Assembly (NCBI RefSeq): GCF_900109465.1
Contig: NZ_FOAZ01000012.1
Coordinates: 186,001 to 250,000, forward strand
From: Streptacidiphilus jiangxiensis
Lineage (GTDB): Bacteria > Actinomycetota > Actinomycetes > Streptomycetales > Streptomycetaceae
Direction of reading: 5' to 3'
Length of the DNA stretch: 64,000 nt
Positions 32,712 to 42,333 of the stretch are shown one piece after another. Position numbers and translations under genes: made by a program. The notes below the pieces were generated by a model. That model did not search any database. It saw only the letters and a program-made list of their open reading frames with translations, and was not told where the DNA came from. The stretch's first letter is position 1, and every line of letters starts with the position of its first letter.

Positions 32712-35521
32712 GAAAGACGCACCAACTCGGCCCGGACCGACGCCGCACGCTCGGGGCCGAGCTCGACGTACAGGGCCTCCGCCTCCGCATGGCAGCGGTC
32801 CGCCTCGGCCGTCCGGCCCTCCACCGCGTGGGCGCGCGCCGCCGTCTCCTGGACCAGGGCCAGCAACTCCTTGGCCCGGCTCTGCCGCAGCACCGGCACC
32901 GCCTCCTCGCAGGCCCGCAGCGCCTCCCCGGTTCGGCCGCCCACGAGGTGGATCTCGGCCAGGCTCTGCAGGGTCTTGCCCTCACCCGCCACGTCGCCCA
33001 GCTCCCGCTTGATGCGCAGCGACTCCTCCAGATGGCCGACCGCCTCCGCCGAACGCCCGCCCACGTGGCAGGCCACCCCGAGGTTGTTCAGCACGACGGC
33101 GACCTTGGCGGTCTCCCCGGAACGCCGGAACGCGGCAAGCACGGTCTCCAGGCCGGCGATCGCCCGGTCGTGGTCGCCCATCTTGCTGTAGGCGCAGGCC
33201 AGGTCCACGGTGCAGGCCAGGGCGCCGGGCTCGTCGCCGAGCCGGGCCCGGATCGCCCGGCTGCGCTCGAACTGCTCGGCCGCCGCCTCGGGGCGGCCGG
33301 TCGCCAGCCGCACGATGCCGAGCGTCTTGCGCACGCTCGACTCGGCCGCCTCGTCACCCAGGTCGGCGACGGCCCGCACGACGGTCTCGCAGAGCGTCTC
33401 CCACTCCGGCGCGTACTCGCCCCGCGTGTAGACGTCCGCCCAGAACGCCCACACCAGCCGCGGGGCCAGCTCCAGCAGGTGACGCTCGGTCGCGAGGCAG
33501 GCCACGGAGCAGGCGTGGACCACCGCCACCAGGTTGCGGTTCTCCGCCTCGAACCAGGAGTGCGCCTCGGCAGGATCGCCGAAGGTCAGCCAGGACGCCG
33601 GGAGCGGCCGCCCGGCCGCGTCCCAGAACCCGTCGTCCGCCGCCGGCGCCCGCGCGGGGAGCACCGCCCGCGCCGCGGAGTCCGCGGTGTAGAGGTACCA
33701 GTGGGCGAGCCGGGCGAACGCCTCACGACTCTCCCGGGCGCGCGCCGAGGCCAACTCCTCGGCGTAGACCCGGACCAGGTCGTGCATGCGGTAGCGCGCC
33801 GGACCGGCGGGCTCGACCAGGTGCGCGGCGAGGAGCGTCCACAGCGCCCGCTCGGTCCGCGTCCGGTCCTCGCCCGCGAGCGCGAGCACCGCCGGCAGGC
33901 CGACGGTCGGCCCCGGCGCGGCCCCCAGCTGCCGCAGCAGCCGCGCCGAGTCCTGCGGCAGCGCCGCGTAGCCGACGGCCAGCGTGGTCCGCACCGCACG
34001 GTCCTCCACCTGCAGTTCGTCCAGCAACCGACCCTCGTCGAGCAGGCGCTCGGCGAGCATCGCCACCGTCCAGCCCGGCTGACACACCAGGCGGCTGCCG
34101 GCCACCCGGATTGCCAACGGCAGCCCGGCGCAGACCGCCAGCACGGTGGCGACGGCCTCCGGCTCGGCGCCCACCGCTTCCTTGCCGACGATCCGGACGA
34201 ACAGCTCGAAGGCCTCCGCCTCGTCCAGGACGTCGACCGCCAGCCGGGTCGCCCCGTCGAGCCCCGGCAGGGTGCTGCGGCTGGTGACCAGTACCGCGCA
34301 GCCGCCGGACCCCGGCAGCAGCGGTCGCACCTGTGCCGCGTCGCGCACGTTGTCGAGCAGGACCAGCACCCGGCGTTCGGCCAGCATGCTGCGGTAGAGC
34401 ACGGCGCGCTCCTCGGCGTCCACCGGGATCTCGCCGTCCGGCACACCGAGCCCGCGCAGGAGCCGGGCCAGCACGTCGTGCGGGTCCGCCGGCGCGCCGC
34501 CCACCCCGCGCAGGTCGGCCTGGAGCTGGCCGTCCGGGTAATGGGCGAGCACCCGGTGCGCCACGTGCACGGCCAGCGAGGTCTTCCCCACCCCGCCGGC
34601 GCCGTCCAGCGCGGACAGCACCAGCGGTGCGCCGGGCCCGGCCGCCCCGGAGAGCAGCGCGACCAGCCGCGCGACGAGCTCGTCGCGGCCGGTGAAGTCC
34701 GCCAGGTCCGCCTGGAGCTGACGCGGCACCACTCCGCGGCCGGACACCGGAGCGGGGGCGGCGGCGGGCGGTGCGGGCAGCGCGAGGGAGGGGTCGGCGT
34801 CGAGGATGCGGGCGTGCAGACGGCACAGTTGCGGTGTCGGCTCCACCCCCAGCTCCTCGGCGAGCACTGCGCGCAGCCGCCGGAAGACAGCCAGCGCCTC
34901 GCTCTGCCGACCGCTGCGGTAGAGCGCGAGCATCGCCTGCTCGGCGATCTCCTCGTCGAGCGGGTGCTCCCGGAGCAGGAGGGTCAGCTCGTCGGTCAGC
35001 TCGCGGTGCCGCCCGAGGATCAGTTCGGCCTCGACGCACTCCTTGCGGACGGTCAGCCGCAGGTCGTTCAGCCGCGCCGCGTCGAGCTCCAGGGCCCGTC
35101 CCGGCATGCCCGCGAGCGCGGGGCCGTGCCAGCGGTCCAACGCCTGCCGCAGCAGCACCACCCGCTCCGCGGTCCGGCCCGCCGCCTGGGCGCGCCGTCG
35201 GTCCTCCTCGAAGGCCAGCAGGTCGAGTGCCTCCGTGGGCAGGCGCAGGGTGTAGCCGCCGCGGACGGTGCCGAGCGGATCGCCTTCCGCGCCCGCCAGC
35301 GCGAGCTCACGACGGAGCCGTGAGACGAGGTCCTGCACCTGCCTGACCGCCGTCGAGGGCGCGTCGCCGTCCCAGACGGACTCGACGAGCGCGTCCATCG
35401 GCACCATCCGGTTGGCGCCCAGCAGCAGGGCCGCGAGCAGCTTCTCCTGCCGTGCCCCGCCGAGCGGCAACTCCCGGCCGCCGACCTCGGCATGCAGCGG
35501 TCCCAGCACCCTGAACTGCAT
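32678..35521 (-). CDS. AfsR-type SARP regulator (wHTH-BTAD-NB-ARC-TPR)
   Basis: A 947-residue transcription activator of the large SARP/AfsR class. Order: OmpR-type winged helix (about 1-95, MQFRVLGPLHAEVGG), BTAD domain (about 98-245), a NB-ARC ATPase with Walker A GAGGVGKTSL (K313) and Walker B VLVLLDN, a winged/helical part (about 520-600), and C-terminal TPR repeats (about 690-930). ATP binding should drive oligomerisation and DNA binding at direct repeats near the -35 of targets. It faces a small secreted protein gene across 148 bases, the most likely target. No antibiotic cluster is visible here, so its wider regulon is unknown. Confidence 0.92.
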   Translation of the reverse strand: MQFRVLGPLHAEVGGRELPLGGARQEKLLAALLLGANRMVPMDALVESVWDGDAPSTAVRQVQDLVSRLRRELALAGAEGDPLGTVRGGYTLRLPTEALDLLAFEEDRRRAQAAGRTAERVVLLRQALDRWHGPALAGMPGRALELDAARLNDLRLTVRKECVEAELILGRHRELTDELTLLLREHPLDEEIAEQAMLALYRSGRQSEALAVFRRLRAVLAEELGVEPTPQLCRLHARILDADPSLALPAPPAAAPAPVSGRGVVPRQLQADLADFTGRDELVARLVALLSGAAGPGAPLVLSALDGAGGVGKTSLAVHVAHRVLAHYPDGQLQADLRGVGGAPADPHDVLARLLRGLGVPDGEIPVDAEERAVLYRSMLAERRVLVLLDNVRDAAQVRPLLPGSGGCAVLVTSRSTLPGLDGATRLAVDVLDEAEAFELFVRIVGKEAVGAEPEAVATVLAVCAGLPLAIRVAGSRLVCQPGWTVAMLAERLLDEGRLLDELQVEDRAVRTTLAVGYAALPQDSARLLRQLGAAPGPTVGLPAVLALAGEDRTRTERALWTLLAAHLVEPAGPARYRMHDLVRVYAEELASARARESREAFARLAHWYLYTADSAARAVLPARAPAADDGFWDAAGRPLPASWLTFGDPAEAHSWFEAENRNLVAVVHACSVACLATERHLLELAPRLVWAFWADVYTRGEYAPEWETLCETVVRAVADLGDEAAESSVRKTLGIVRLATGRPEAAAEQFERSRAIRARLGDEPGALACTVDLACAYSKMGDHDRAIAGLETVLAAFRRSGETAKVAVVLNNLGVACHVGGRSAEAVGHLEESLRIKRELGDVAGEGKTLQSLAEIHLVGGRTGEALRACEEAVPVLRQSRAKELLALVQETAARAHAVEGRTAEADRCHAEAEALYVELGPERAASVRAELVRLSHIAGRPSPTE

Positions 35522-35669
35522 CTTTCCCCCCGGCCGTGCTCTTCTGCCGAGAAACCTAGGCGCACGGACGATCGCTGTCCAGTACCCGACAAGGACGGCA
35601 CGAGGACGCGCTGAGGACGGCGCTTCCTAGCGTTGCGGCATCCGCTCCACCCAACGAAGGGAACACGCC

Positions 35670-36131
35670 ATGCAGCTGCCCCGTCTCCTCTCCGGTGCCA
35701 TGGCCGGCACCGCACTCGCGGCGCTGGCGACCGCCGGCGGCCTCGCCGTCGCCGCCCCCGCCAGCGCGGCGACCTCGGCGAACATCTGCCGCTCGGGCTC
35801 CGTCCCCAACGACGGCGAGTACGTGCTGCCGTGCATCTACGGCAACGGCGGCAAGAGCATCTACGGCCTCGCCGACATCAGCGGCTCCAACCACACCTCG
35901 GTCAACCTCTGCGTCGACATCATCAACGCCTCGACCGGCGCGGTCGTGCCGGGCACCGCCACCTGTGCCTACGTGTCGGACGCCGCCAACGGCGGCTCGG
36001 TCACCACCAGCTGGGTCTCCCCCGGCTACGGCACCTACGTCTCGCACGCCTGGTTCACCAGCCCCACCTACTACGACGGCGGCGAGAGCGGCCGCCTCTC
36101 CATCACCGTGGGCTGCCCCCCGGCCTGCTGA
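35670..36131 (+). CDS. Small secreted cysteine-rich protein
   Basis: A 153-residue exported protein. The Sec signal peptide ends near ASA (31-33). The mature part of about 120 residues has six cysteines (C40, C55, C81, C99, C149, C153), enough for three disulfides, and is Ser/Gly/Tyr/Thr-rich with a predicted all-strand fold. No domain was recognised. ATG 35670 follows GAAGGGA. The gene is divergent from the SARP regulator, sharing a 148-base promoter region, and convergent with trpD. A surface, inhibitor or toxin-like role is possible but unproven. Confidence 0.85.
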   Translation: MQLPRLLSGAMAGTALAALATAGGLAVAAPASAATSANICRSGSVPNDGEYVLPCIYGNGGKSIYGLADISGSNHTSVNLCVDIINASTGAVVPGTATCAYVSDAANGGSVTTSWVSPGYGTYVSHAWFTSPTYYDGGESGRLSITVGCPPAC

Positions 36132-36168
36132 CCGCTCCCGCCGACGACCGTCCGGGCCTGCACGGGGT

Positions 36169-37242
<1,074 letters not shown>

Positions 37243-37341
37243 GACTGTCGCCTCTCGAAGGCCGGGGTGGATCAGCTAGGACGGCCCCAGCCTATCGAGA
37301 CGCACACCTCGTGAGACCACTCATCTCACGCAGGCGGATTC

Positions 37342-37752
37342 TCAGGCGGCCAGGCCCGCGCGTCCGCGCAGCAGCGCGGTCGCCGCGCCGGCCAGCGCGA
37401 CCGGGTCGACGGGGGCGGGGACCGCCGCGTCCGCGTGGCTCCAGGTGGCGAGCCAGGAGTCCTGGGGGCGGCCGATCAGCACCAGCACCGGCGGGCACTG
37501 GTAGACCTCCTCCTTCAGCTGACGGGTCAACCCCATGCCGCCGAGCGGCACCGCCTCGCCGTCGAGCACCAGCAGGTCGACCTTGCGGGTGCCCTTCTGG
37601 TACTCGTCCATCGCCCGGACGACCGCCGGGGCCGTCGCGCACTCGTGGTAGACCAGCTCCGGCAGCTCCGCGTCCGGCCGCTTGCCGAGAGCCAGGCGCA
37701 CCTGCTCCCTGGTGTTGCGGTCGTCGCTGTAGACAAGGATGTTCAGTGCCAT
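37342..37752 (-). CDS. Atypical response-regulator receiver-like protein
   Basis: A 136-residue single-domain protein with a receiver-like fold: strand 1 ILVYSDDRN gives an acidic pair (D10-D11) and D64 in LLVLDGEAVPLGG sits at the phosphoacceptor position. The switch Thr/Ser is Gly (VLIGRP) and the conserved Lys is replaced in DAAVPAPVDP, so normal phosphorylation signalling is unlikely. There is no output domain. Its ATG has GGGAGAG close by, and it is divergent from ctaE across 281 bases. A role linked to respiration is possible from context only. Confidence 0.82.
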   Translation of the reverse strand: MALNILVYSDDRNTREQVRLALGKRPDAELPELVYHECATAPAVVRAMDEYQKGTRKVDLLVLDGEAVPLGGMGLTRQLKEEVYQCPPVLVLIGRPQDSWLATWSHADAAVPAPVDPVALAGAATALLRGRAGLAA

Positions 37753-38033
37753 CGCTCGTACTCTCCCCGCTGGGACTGTGACCGGAACCACTGCGCGGTG
37801 CTCGGTTCGGATGCTACTCGCGTCCCGCGCGCCACAACACCGGGTGAACGACGATCTCTGGTAGGAAGGTCCGGTCGGCCCCGCACCCTTCACCACTTCG
37901 AGCGACACCCTGTCGCCCGGCGGTGTCGCACGCCCGCTCCGACCTGCCCGGACGGCGCGTCGGAGGGTACGTCATACCCCAGACACACCGAGGAAGACCC
38001 CCCGGCGTTAGTGCGGAATAAGGGACCGACATA
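37753..38033. other. Divergent promoter region of the receiver-like gene and the ctaE-qcr operon
   Basis: A 281-base gap with no gene. It must carry promoters for both directions. Candidate -10-like sequences for ctaE include CATACC and TTAGTG upstream of AAGGGA, but none has a clear -35. No operator palindrome stood out. Confidence 0.4.
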
Positions 38034-38654
38034 ATGTCGGTCGTGGCGACAGCAACTGCAGTAGAAACCGGGCACGCGCACGGTTCGGTCAACCGGCCGA
38101 ACCTGACCAGCGTCGGAACCATCGTCTGGCTGAGTTCCGAGCTGATGTTCTTCGCGGCCCTCTTCGCGATGTACTTCACGCTTCGTTCCGTGACGGGTAC
38201 CGCCTTCTGGCACTCGCAGAACGACGCGCTGAACGTTCCCTTCTCCTCCGTGAACACCACGATCCTGGTGCTCTCCTCGTTCACCTGCCAGATGGGTGTC
38301 TTCGCCGCCGAGCGCGGCGACGTGAAGAAGCTCCGGGCCTGGTTCGTCGTGACCTTCATCATGGGCGCGATGTTCATCGGCGGTCAGATCTACGAGTACA
38401 CCGAGCTGGTGAAGCACGACGGCCTGTCGCTGTCGTCCTCGCCCTACGGCTCGGTGTTCTACCTCACCACCGGCTTCCACGGGATGCACGTGACGGGTGG
38501 TCTGATCGCGTTCCTGCTGGTCCTCGGCCGTACCTACGCGGCCAAGCGGTTCACCCACGAGCAGGCGACCGCGGCGATCGTCGTGTCCTACTACTGGCAC
38601 TTCGTCGACGTGGTCTGGATCGGCCTCTTCGCGACCATCTATCTGATCAAGTAG
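38034..38654 (+). CDS. ctaE: Cytochrome c oxidase subunit III
   Basis: Subunit III (206 residues) of the aa3 terminal oxidase, an integral membrane protein with five helices. Typical segments are [42 protein letters not shown] and the C-terminal [14 protein letters not shown]. It stabilises subunit I and its oxygen and proton channels. AAGGGA lies upstream of ATG 38034. It leads the ctaE-qcrC-qcrA-qcrB cluster, the standard actinobacterial order (Rv2193-Rv2196), which makes the bcc-aa3 supercomplex. Confidence 0.96.
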   Translation: MSVVATATAVETGHAHGSVNRPNLTSVGTIVWLSSELMFFAALFAMYFTLRSVTGTAFWHSQNDALNVPFSSVNTTILVLSSFTCQMGVFAAERGDVKKLRAWFVVTFIMGAMFIGGQIYEYTELVKHDGLSLSSSPYGSVFYLTTGFHGMHVTGGLIAFLLVLGRTYAAKRFTHEQATAAIVVSYYWHFVDVVWIGLFATIYLIK

Positions 38655-38724
38655 CAGGGTCGGACCGTCAGGGACGGTCTACCGGACTCCAGACGCTCCA
38701 GATCCTCACACCGGGGTTTATTCC

Positions 38725-39528
38725 GTGAAAAAGCTCTCCGCACGACGGCGCCACCCGCTGGCAGCGCTCGTCGTCCTTATCTTTGCCCTGGCGGCCGTCG
38801 GCTCGCTGTACGCGGCCCTCGCGCCGACCAACAGCGCCTCGGCCGACGCCAGCCAGTCCCTCCAGGTGGAGGAGGGCAAGCGGCTCTACCAGGTCGGCTG
38901 TGCCAGCTGCCACGGTCTGAACGCCGAGGGCACCAAGGACGGCCCGTCCCTGATCGGCGTCGGCGGTGCCGCCGTCGACTTCCAGGTCGGCACCGGCCGT
39001 ATGCCGGCGCAGCAGCCGGGCGCCCAGGTCCCGAAGAAGAAGGTCATTTACGACCAGGGGCAGATCGACCAGCTGGCCGCGTACGTCGCCAGCCTCGGTG
39101 CCGGTCCGGCCCAGCCGGTCGCGAGCCAGCTCACCGGTGGTGACGTCGCTCGCGGTGGCGAGCTGTTCCGCACCAACTGCGCGCAGTGCCACAACTTCGC
39201 GGGCGCCGGTGGCGCACTGAGCGAGGGCAAGTTCGCACCGAGCCTCGCCGGTGTCAGCGCCAAGCACATCTACGAGGCCATGATCACCGGCCCGCAGAAC
39301 ATGCCGTCCTTCCCCAACTCCACCATGCCGGAGCAGGCCAAGAAGGACATCATCGCGTACGTCAACCACACGACGAACAGCGACAGCAACCCGAGCTACG
39401 GCGGGATGACCCTGGGCTCCATCGGCCCGGTCTCCGAGGGTCTCTTCGGGTGGATCTTCGCGCTGGGCGCCCTGATCGGCGTTGCCATCTGGATCGCCGC
39501 CCGCACCCCCAAGGCCAAGAAGTCATGA
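38725..39528 (+). CDS. qcrC: Cytochrome bc1 complex diheme cytochrome c subunit
   Basis: A 267-residue diheme cytochrome c that passes electrons from the Rieske protein straight to CuA of the oxidase, replacing a soluble cytochrome c. It has an N-terminal helix (about 12-33), heme sites C59-A-S-C62-H63 and C152-A-Q-C155-H156, and a C-terminal helix (about 240-260). The heme domains face outside. GTG 38725 begins MKKLSARRRH. It overlaps qcrA by ATGA (39525-39528). Confidence 0.96.
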   Translation: MKKLSARRRHPLAALVVLIFALAAVGSLYAALAPTNSASADASQSLQVEEGKRLYQVGCASCHGLNAEGTKDGPSLIGVGGAAVDFQVGTGRMPAQQPGAQVPKKKVIYDQGQIDQLAAYVASLGAGPAQPVASQLTGGDVARGGELFRTNCAQCHNFAGAGGALSEGKFAPSLAGVSAKHIYEAMITGPQNMPSFPNSTMPEQAKKDIIAYVNHTTNSDSNPSYGGMTLGSIGPVSEGLFGWIFALGALIGVAIWIAARTPKAKKS

Positions 39529-40592
39529 CGAGCCAGGACAACATGTCTGAAGAACACCTGCCGGAGGCCGCGCACGGTCACGGGGGCGGACCCGTCGTCA
39601 GCAAGGACGGATACTTCGCCGACCCGGGCCTGCCGCCCCACGAGCACCGCCGTACCGACATCGACGAGAAGGCCGCCCGCCGTGCGGAGCGCCAGGTCGC
39701 GATGTGGTTCCTGCTGTCGATGCTGGCCACCGTCGGCTTCATCGCCAGCTATGTCATCTTCAAGCCGGGCCCGACGCACCACGTCTTCATCTGGCCGATC
39801 GGCAACGTCTCCCCGCTGAACTTCGCGCTCGGCGTCACGCTGGGCATCTCGCTGTTCGCGATCGGCGCGGGTGCGGTCCACTGGGCCCGCACGCTGATGT
39901 CGGACGAGGAGCACATCGCCGAGCGTCACCCGATCGAGGCGACCCCCGAGGTCCGCGAGCAGGTCTTCGCCGACTTCCGCCAGGGTTCCAAGGAGTCGGG
40001 CTTCGGCCGTCGCAAGCTGATCCGCAACACGATGATCGGCGCCATGGCGATGGTCCCGCTCTCCGCGGTCGTGCTCTTCCGCGACCTCGGTCCGCTGCCG
40101 GAGAAGAAGCTGGACACGACCGGCTGGAAGGCCGGCATGCTCCTGAAGAACATGAACACCGGTGAGCCGATCCAGGCCTCCGACGTGCAGGTCGGTTCGC
40201 TGACCTTCGCGATGCCGGCCGACCTCTCCGAGGACGACGAGGACTTCCAGGAGCGCATCGCCAAGGACGCGCTCATGCTGGTCCGTCTTCAGCCGGGTGA
40301 CATCAAGGACAAGAAGTCCGCCGACTGGGGCTACCACGGCGTGCTCGCCTTCTCCAAGATCTGCACCCACGTCGGTTGCCCGATCTCCCTGTACGAGCAG
40401 CAGACGCACCACGTCCTCTGCCCGTGCCACCAGTCGACCTTCGACCTGTCCGACGGCGCTCGCGTCATCTTCGGTCCGGCCGGGCACGCTCTGCCGCAGC
40501 TGCAGATCGGTGTCGACAACACCGGCAACCTGGAGGCCCTCAACGGCTTCACCGTTCCCGTCGGCCCCGGCTTCTGGGAGCGCAGCGAATGA
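39525..40592 (+). CDS. qcrA: Cytochrome bc1 complex Rieske iron-sulfur subunit
   Basis: A 355-residue actinobacterial Rieske protein with three membrane helices (about 58-78, 95-118, 165-188) and a C-terminal [2Fe-2S] domain. Cluster ligands are C280-T-H282 (CTHVGC, with C285) and C299-P-C301-H302. It takes electrons from menaquinol and hands them to QcrC. The start overlaps the qcrC stop and the stop overlaps the qcrB start, both as ATGA, so the three subunits are made in step. A His/Gly-rich N-terminus (HGHGGG) precedes the first helix. Confidence 0.96.
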   Translation: MTSQDNMSEEHLPEAAHGHGGGPVVSKDGYFADPGLPPHEHRRTDIDEKAARRAERQVAMWFLLSMLATVGFIASYVIFKPGPTHHVFIWPIGNVSPLNFALGVTLGISLFAIGAGAVHWARTLMSDEEHIAERHPIEATPEVREQVFADFRQGSKESGFGRRKLIRNTMIGAMAMVPLSAVVLFRDLGPLPEKKLDTTGWKAGMLLKNMNTGEPIQASDVQVGSLTFAMPADLSEDDEDFQERIAKDALMLVRLQPGDIKDKKSADWGYHGVLAFSKICTHVGCPISLYEQQTHHVLCPCHQSTFDLSDGARVIFGPAGHALPQLQIGVDNTGNLEALNGFTVPVGPGFWERSE

Positions 40593-42259
40593 GCACTCAC
40601 ATCAGCGACGCCACCTCCGGCGCGCACGAGGAGATCGGCCACAGCGAGGCCGGTGTCGAGCAGAAGCACCTGGGCGAAAAGTCGGCCGACTGGGTCGACG
40701 GTCGTCTGGGCGTCTACAACCTGGCCAAGGCCAACCTCCGGAAGATCTTTCCGGACCACTGGTCCTTCATGCTGGGCGAGATCTGCCTCTACAGCTTCAT
40801 CATCATCATCCTGACCGGCGTCTACCTGACGCTGTTCTTCAACCCCAGCATGGGCGAGGTCGTCTACCACGGCACCTACACCCCGCTGCAGGGCATCAAG
40901 ATGTCCGAGGCGTACAAGTCGGCGCTGGACATCAGCTTCGACGTGCGCGGCGGTCTGCTGATCCGTCAGATCCACCACTGGGCGGCGATCGTCTTCGTCG
41001 CGGCCATGCTGGTGCACATGATGCGCGTCTTCTTCACCGGCGCGTTCCGCAAGCCGCGTGAGATCAACTGGCTGTTCGGCTTCCTGCTGCTCTTCCTGGG
41101 CATGTTCGACGGCTTCATGGGCTACTCGCTCCCGGACGACCTGCTCTCCGGTACGGGTATCCGCTTCATGGAGGGCGCGATCCTGTCGGTGCCGCTGGTC
41201 GGTACCTACCTGCAGATGTTCCTGTACGGGGGTCAGTTCCCGGGCAACGACATCATCCCGCGCTTCTTCACGATCCACGTGCTGCTGATCCCGGGCATCA
41301 TGCTGGGCCTGCTGGTGGCCCACCTGATCCTGGTCTTCTACCACAAGCACACCCAGTTCGCGGGCCCCGGCCGCACCGAGAAGAACGTCGTCGGCATGCC
41401 GCTGATGCCGGTCTACATGGCCAAGGCCGGTGGCTTCTTCTTCCTGGTGTTCGGTGTCATCGCGTTCGTCTCGGCGATCGCCTCGGTCAACCCGATCTGG
41501 GAGTACGGTCCGTACCGCCCCGACCAGGTGTCCACCGACGCCCAGCCGGACTGGTACATGGGCTTCTCCGAGGGCCTGATCCGCATCATGCCGGGCTGGG
41601 AGATCCGCGCCTGGGGTCACACCCTGGAGCTGGGTGTCTTCATCCCGCTGGTGATCTTCGGTCTGATGTTCGTCGTCATCGCGATCTACCCCTTCCTCGA
41701 GGGCTGGATCACCGGTGACAAGCGCGAGCACCACATCCTGGACCGCCCGCGCAACGCCCCGGTCCGCACCGGCCTCGGCGTCGCGTGGATCGCGGAGTAC
41801 ATCATCCTGCTGGTCGGTGGTGGCAACGACCTGTTCGCCACGCACCTGCACCTGTCGATCGACGCGATCACCTGGGCCTGCCGGGTGCTGTTCTTCGTCG
41901 GCCCGGTCATCGCCTTCATGGTGACCAAGCGTTGGTGCATGGGCCTGCAGCGCCGCGACAAGGACAAGATCCTGCACGGTCGCGAGACCGGCACGATCAA
42001 GCGTCTGCCGCACGGCGAGTTCATCGAGGTCCACGCGCAGCTGCCGCAGGAGGAGCTGTTCCGCCTCACCGCCCACGAGCAGAGCGCCCCGGCCGAGCTG
42101 CCGGCGGCGGTGGACGAGAACGGCGTCAAGCGCAAGATCGGCAGCATCACCAAGCTCCGCGCGAAGCTCTCGGCCGGCTACTTCGGCCCGCAGAGCCAGA
42201 TCGCGAAGCCGACCGCCGAGGAGCACGCCGAGATCACCTCCGGCCACGGCCACCACTGA
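40589..42259 (+). CDS. qcrB: Cytochrome bc1 complex cytochrome b subunit
   Basis: A 556-residue cytochrome b with eight or nine helices. It holds two b hemes (ligands include RQIHHWAA and HVLLIPG/VAHLILVFYHKHTQ) and the quinol site with the PDWYMGF variant of the PEWY motif. The C-terminal extension of about 130 residues is typical of actinobacteria. It couples menaquinol oxidation to proton release. Start overlaps qcrA by ATGA. A strong hairpin 38 bases past the stop ends the operon. QcrB is the target of the mycobacterial drug Q203. Confidence 0.96.
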   Translation: MSTHISDATSGAHEEIGHSEAGVEQKHLGEKSADWVDGRLGVYNLAKANLRKIFPDHWSFMLGEICLYSFIIIILTGVYLTLFFNPSMGEVVYHGTYTPLQGIKMSEAYKSALDISFDVRGGLLIRQIHHWAAIVFVAAMLVHMMRVFFTGAFRKPREINWLFGFLLLFLGMFDGFMGYSLPDDLLSGTGIRFMEGAILSVPLVGTYLQMFLYGGQFPGNDIIPRFFTIHVLLIPGIMLGLLVAHLILVFYHKHTQFAGPGRTEKNVVGMPLMPVYMAKAGGFFFLVFGVIAFVSAIASVNPIWEYGPYRPDQVSTDAQPDWYMGFSEGLIRIMPGWEIRAWGHTLELGVFIPLVIFGLMFVVIAIYPFLEGWITGDKREHHILDRPRNAPVRTGLGVAWIAEYIILLVGGGNDLFATHLHLSIDAITWACRVLFFVGPVIAFMVTKRWCMGLQRRDKDKILHGRETGTIKRLPHGEFIEVHAQLPQEELFRLTAHEQSAPAELPAAVDENGVKRKIGSITKLRAKLSAGYFGPQSQIAKPTAEEHAEITSGHGHH

Positions 42260-42297
42260 GGTAGCCGAACTGCAGTAACGCCGCCGCCACAGCGGTA

Positions 42298-42325
42298 GAG
42301 GCCCCCTCCTTCGGGAGGGGGCCTC
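42298..42325 (+). terminator. Terminator of the ctaE-qcrCAB operon
   Basis: A perfect 12-bp stem (GAGGCCCCCTCC with its complement) and a TTCG tetraloop, followed by GTGCGTT. It lies between the qcrB stop and the convergent esterase stop and may work in both directions. Confidence 0.92.
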
Positions 42326-42333
42326 GTGCGTTC

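Noticed and set aside
32678-35521. Antibiotic biosynthetic cluster suggested by the SARP regulator
   Set aside because: No polyketide, peptide, terpene or other synthase gene is present in the window; the neighbours are primary-metabolism genes.
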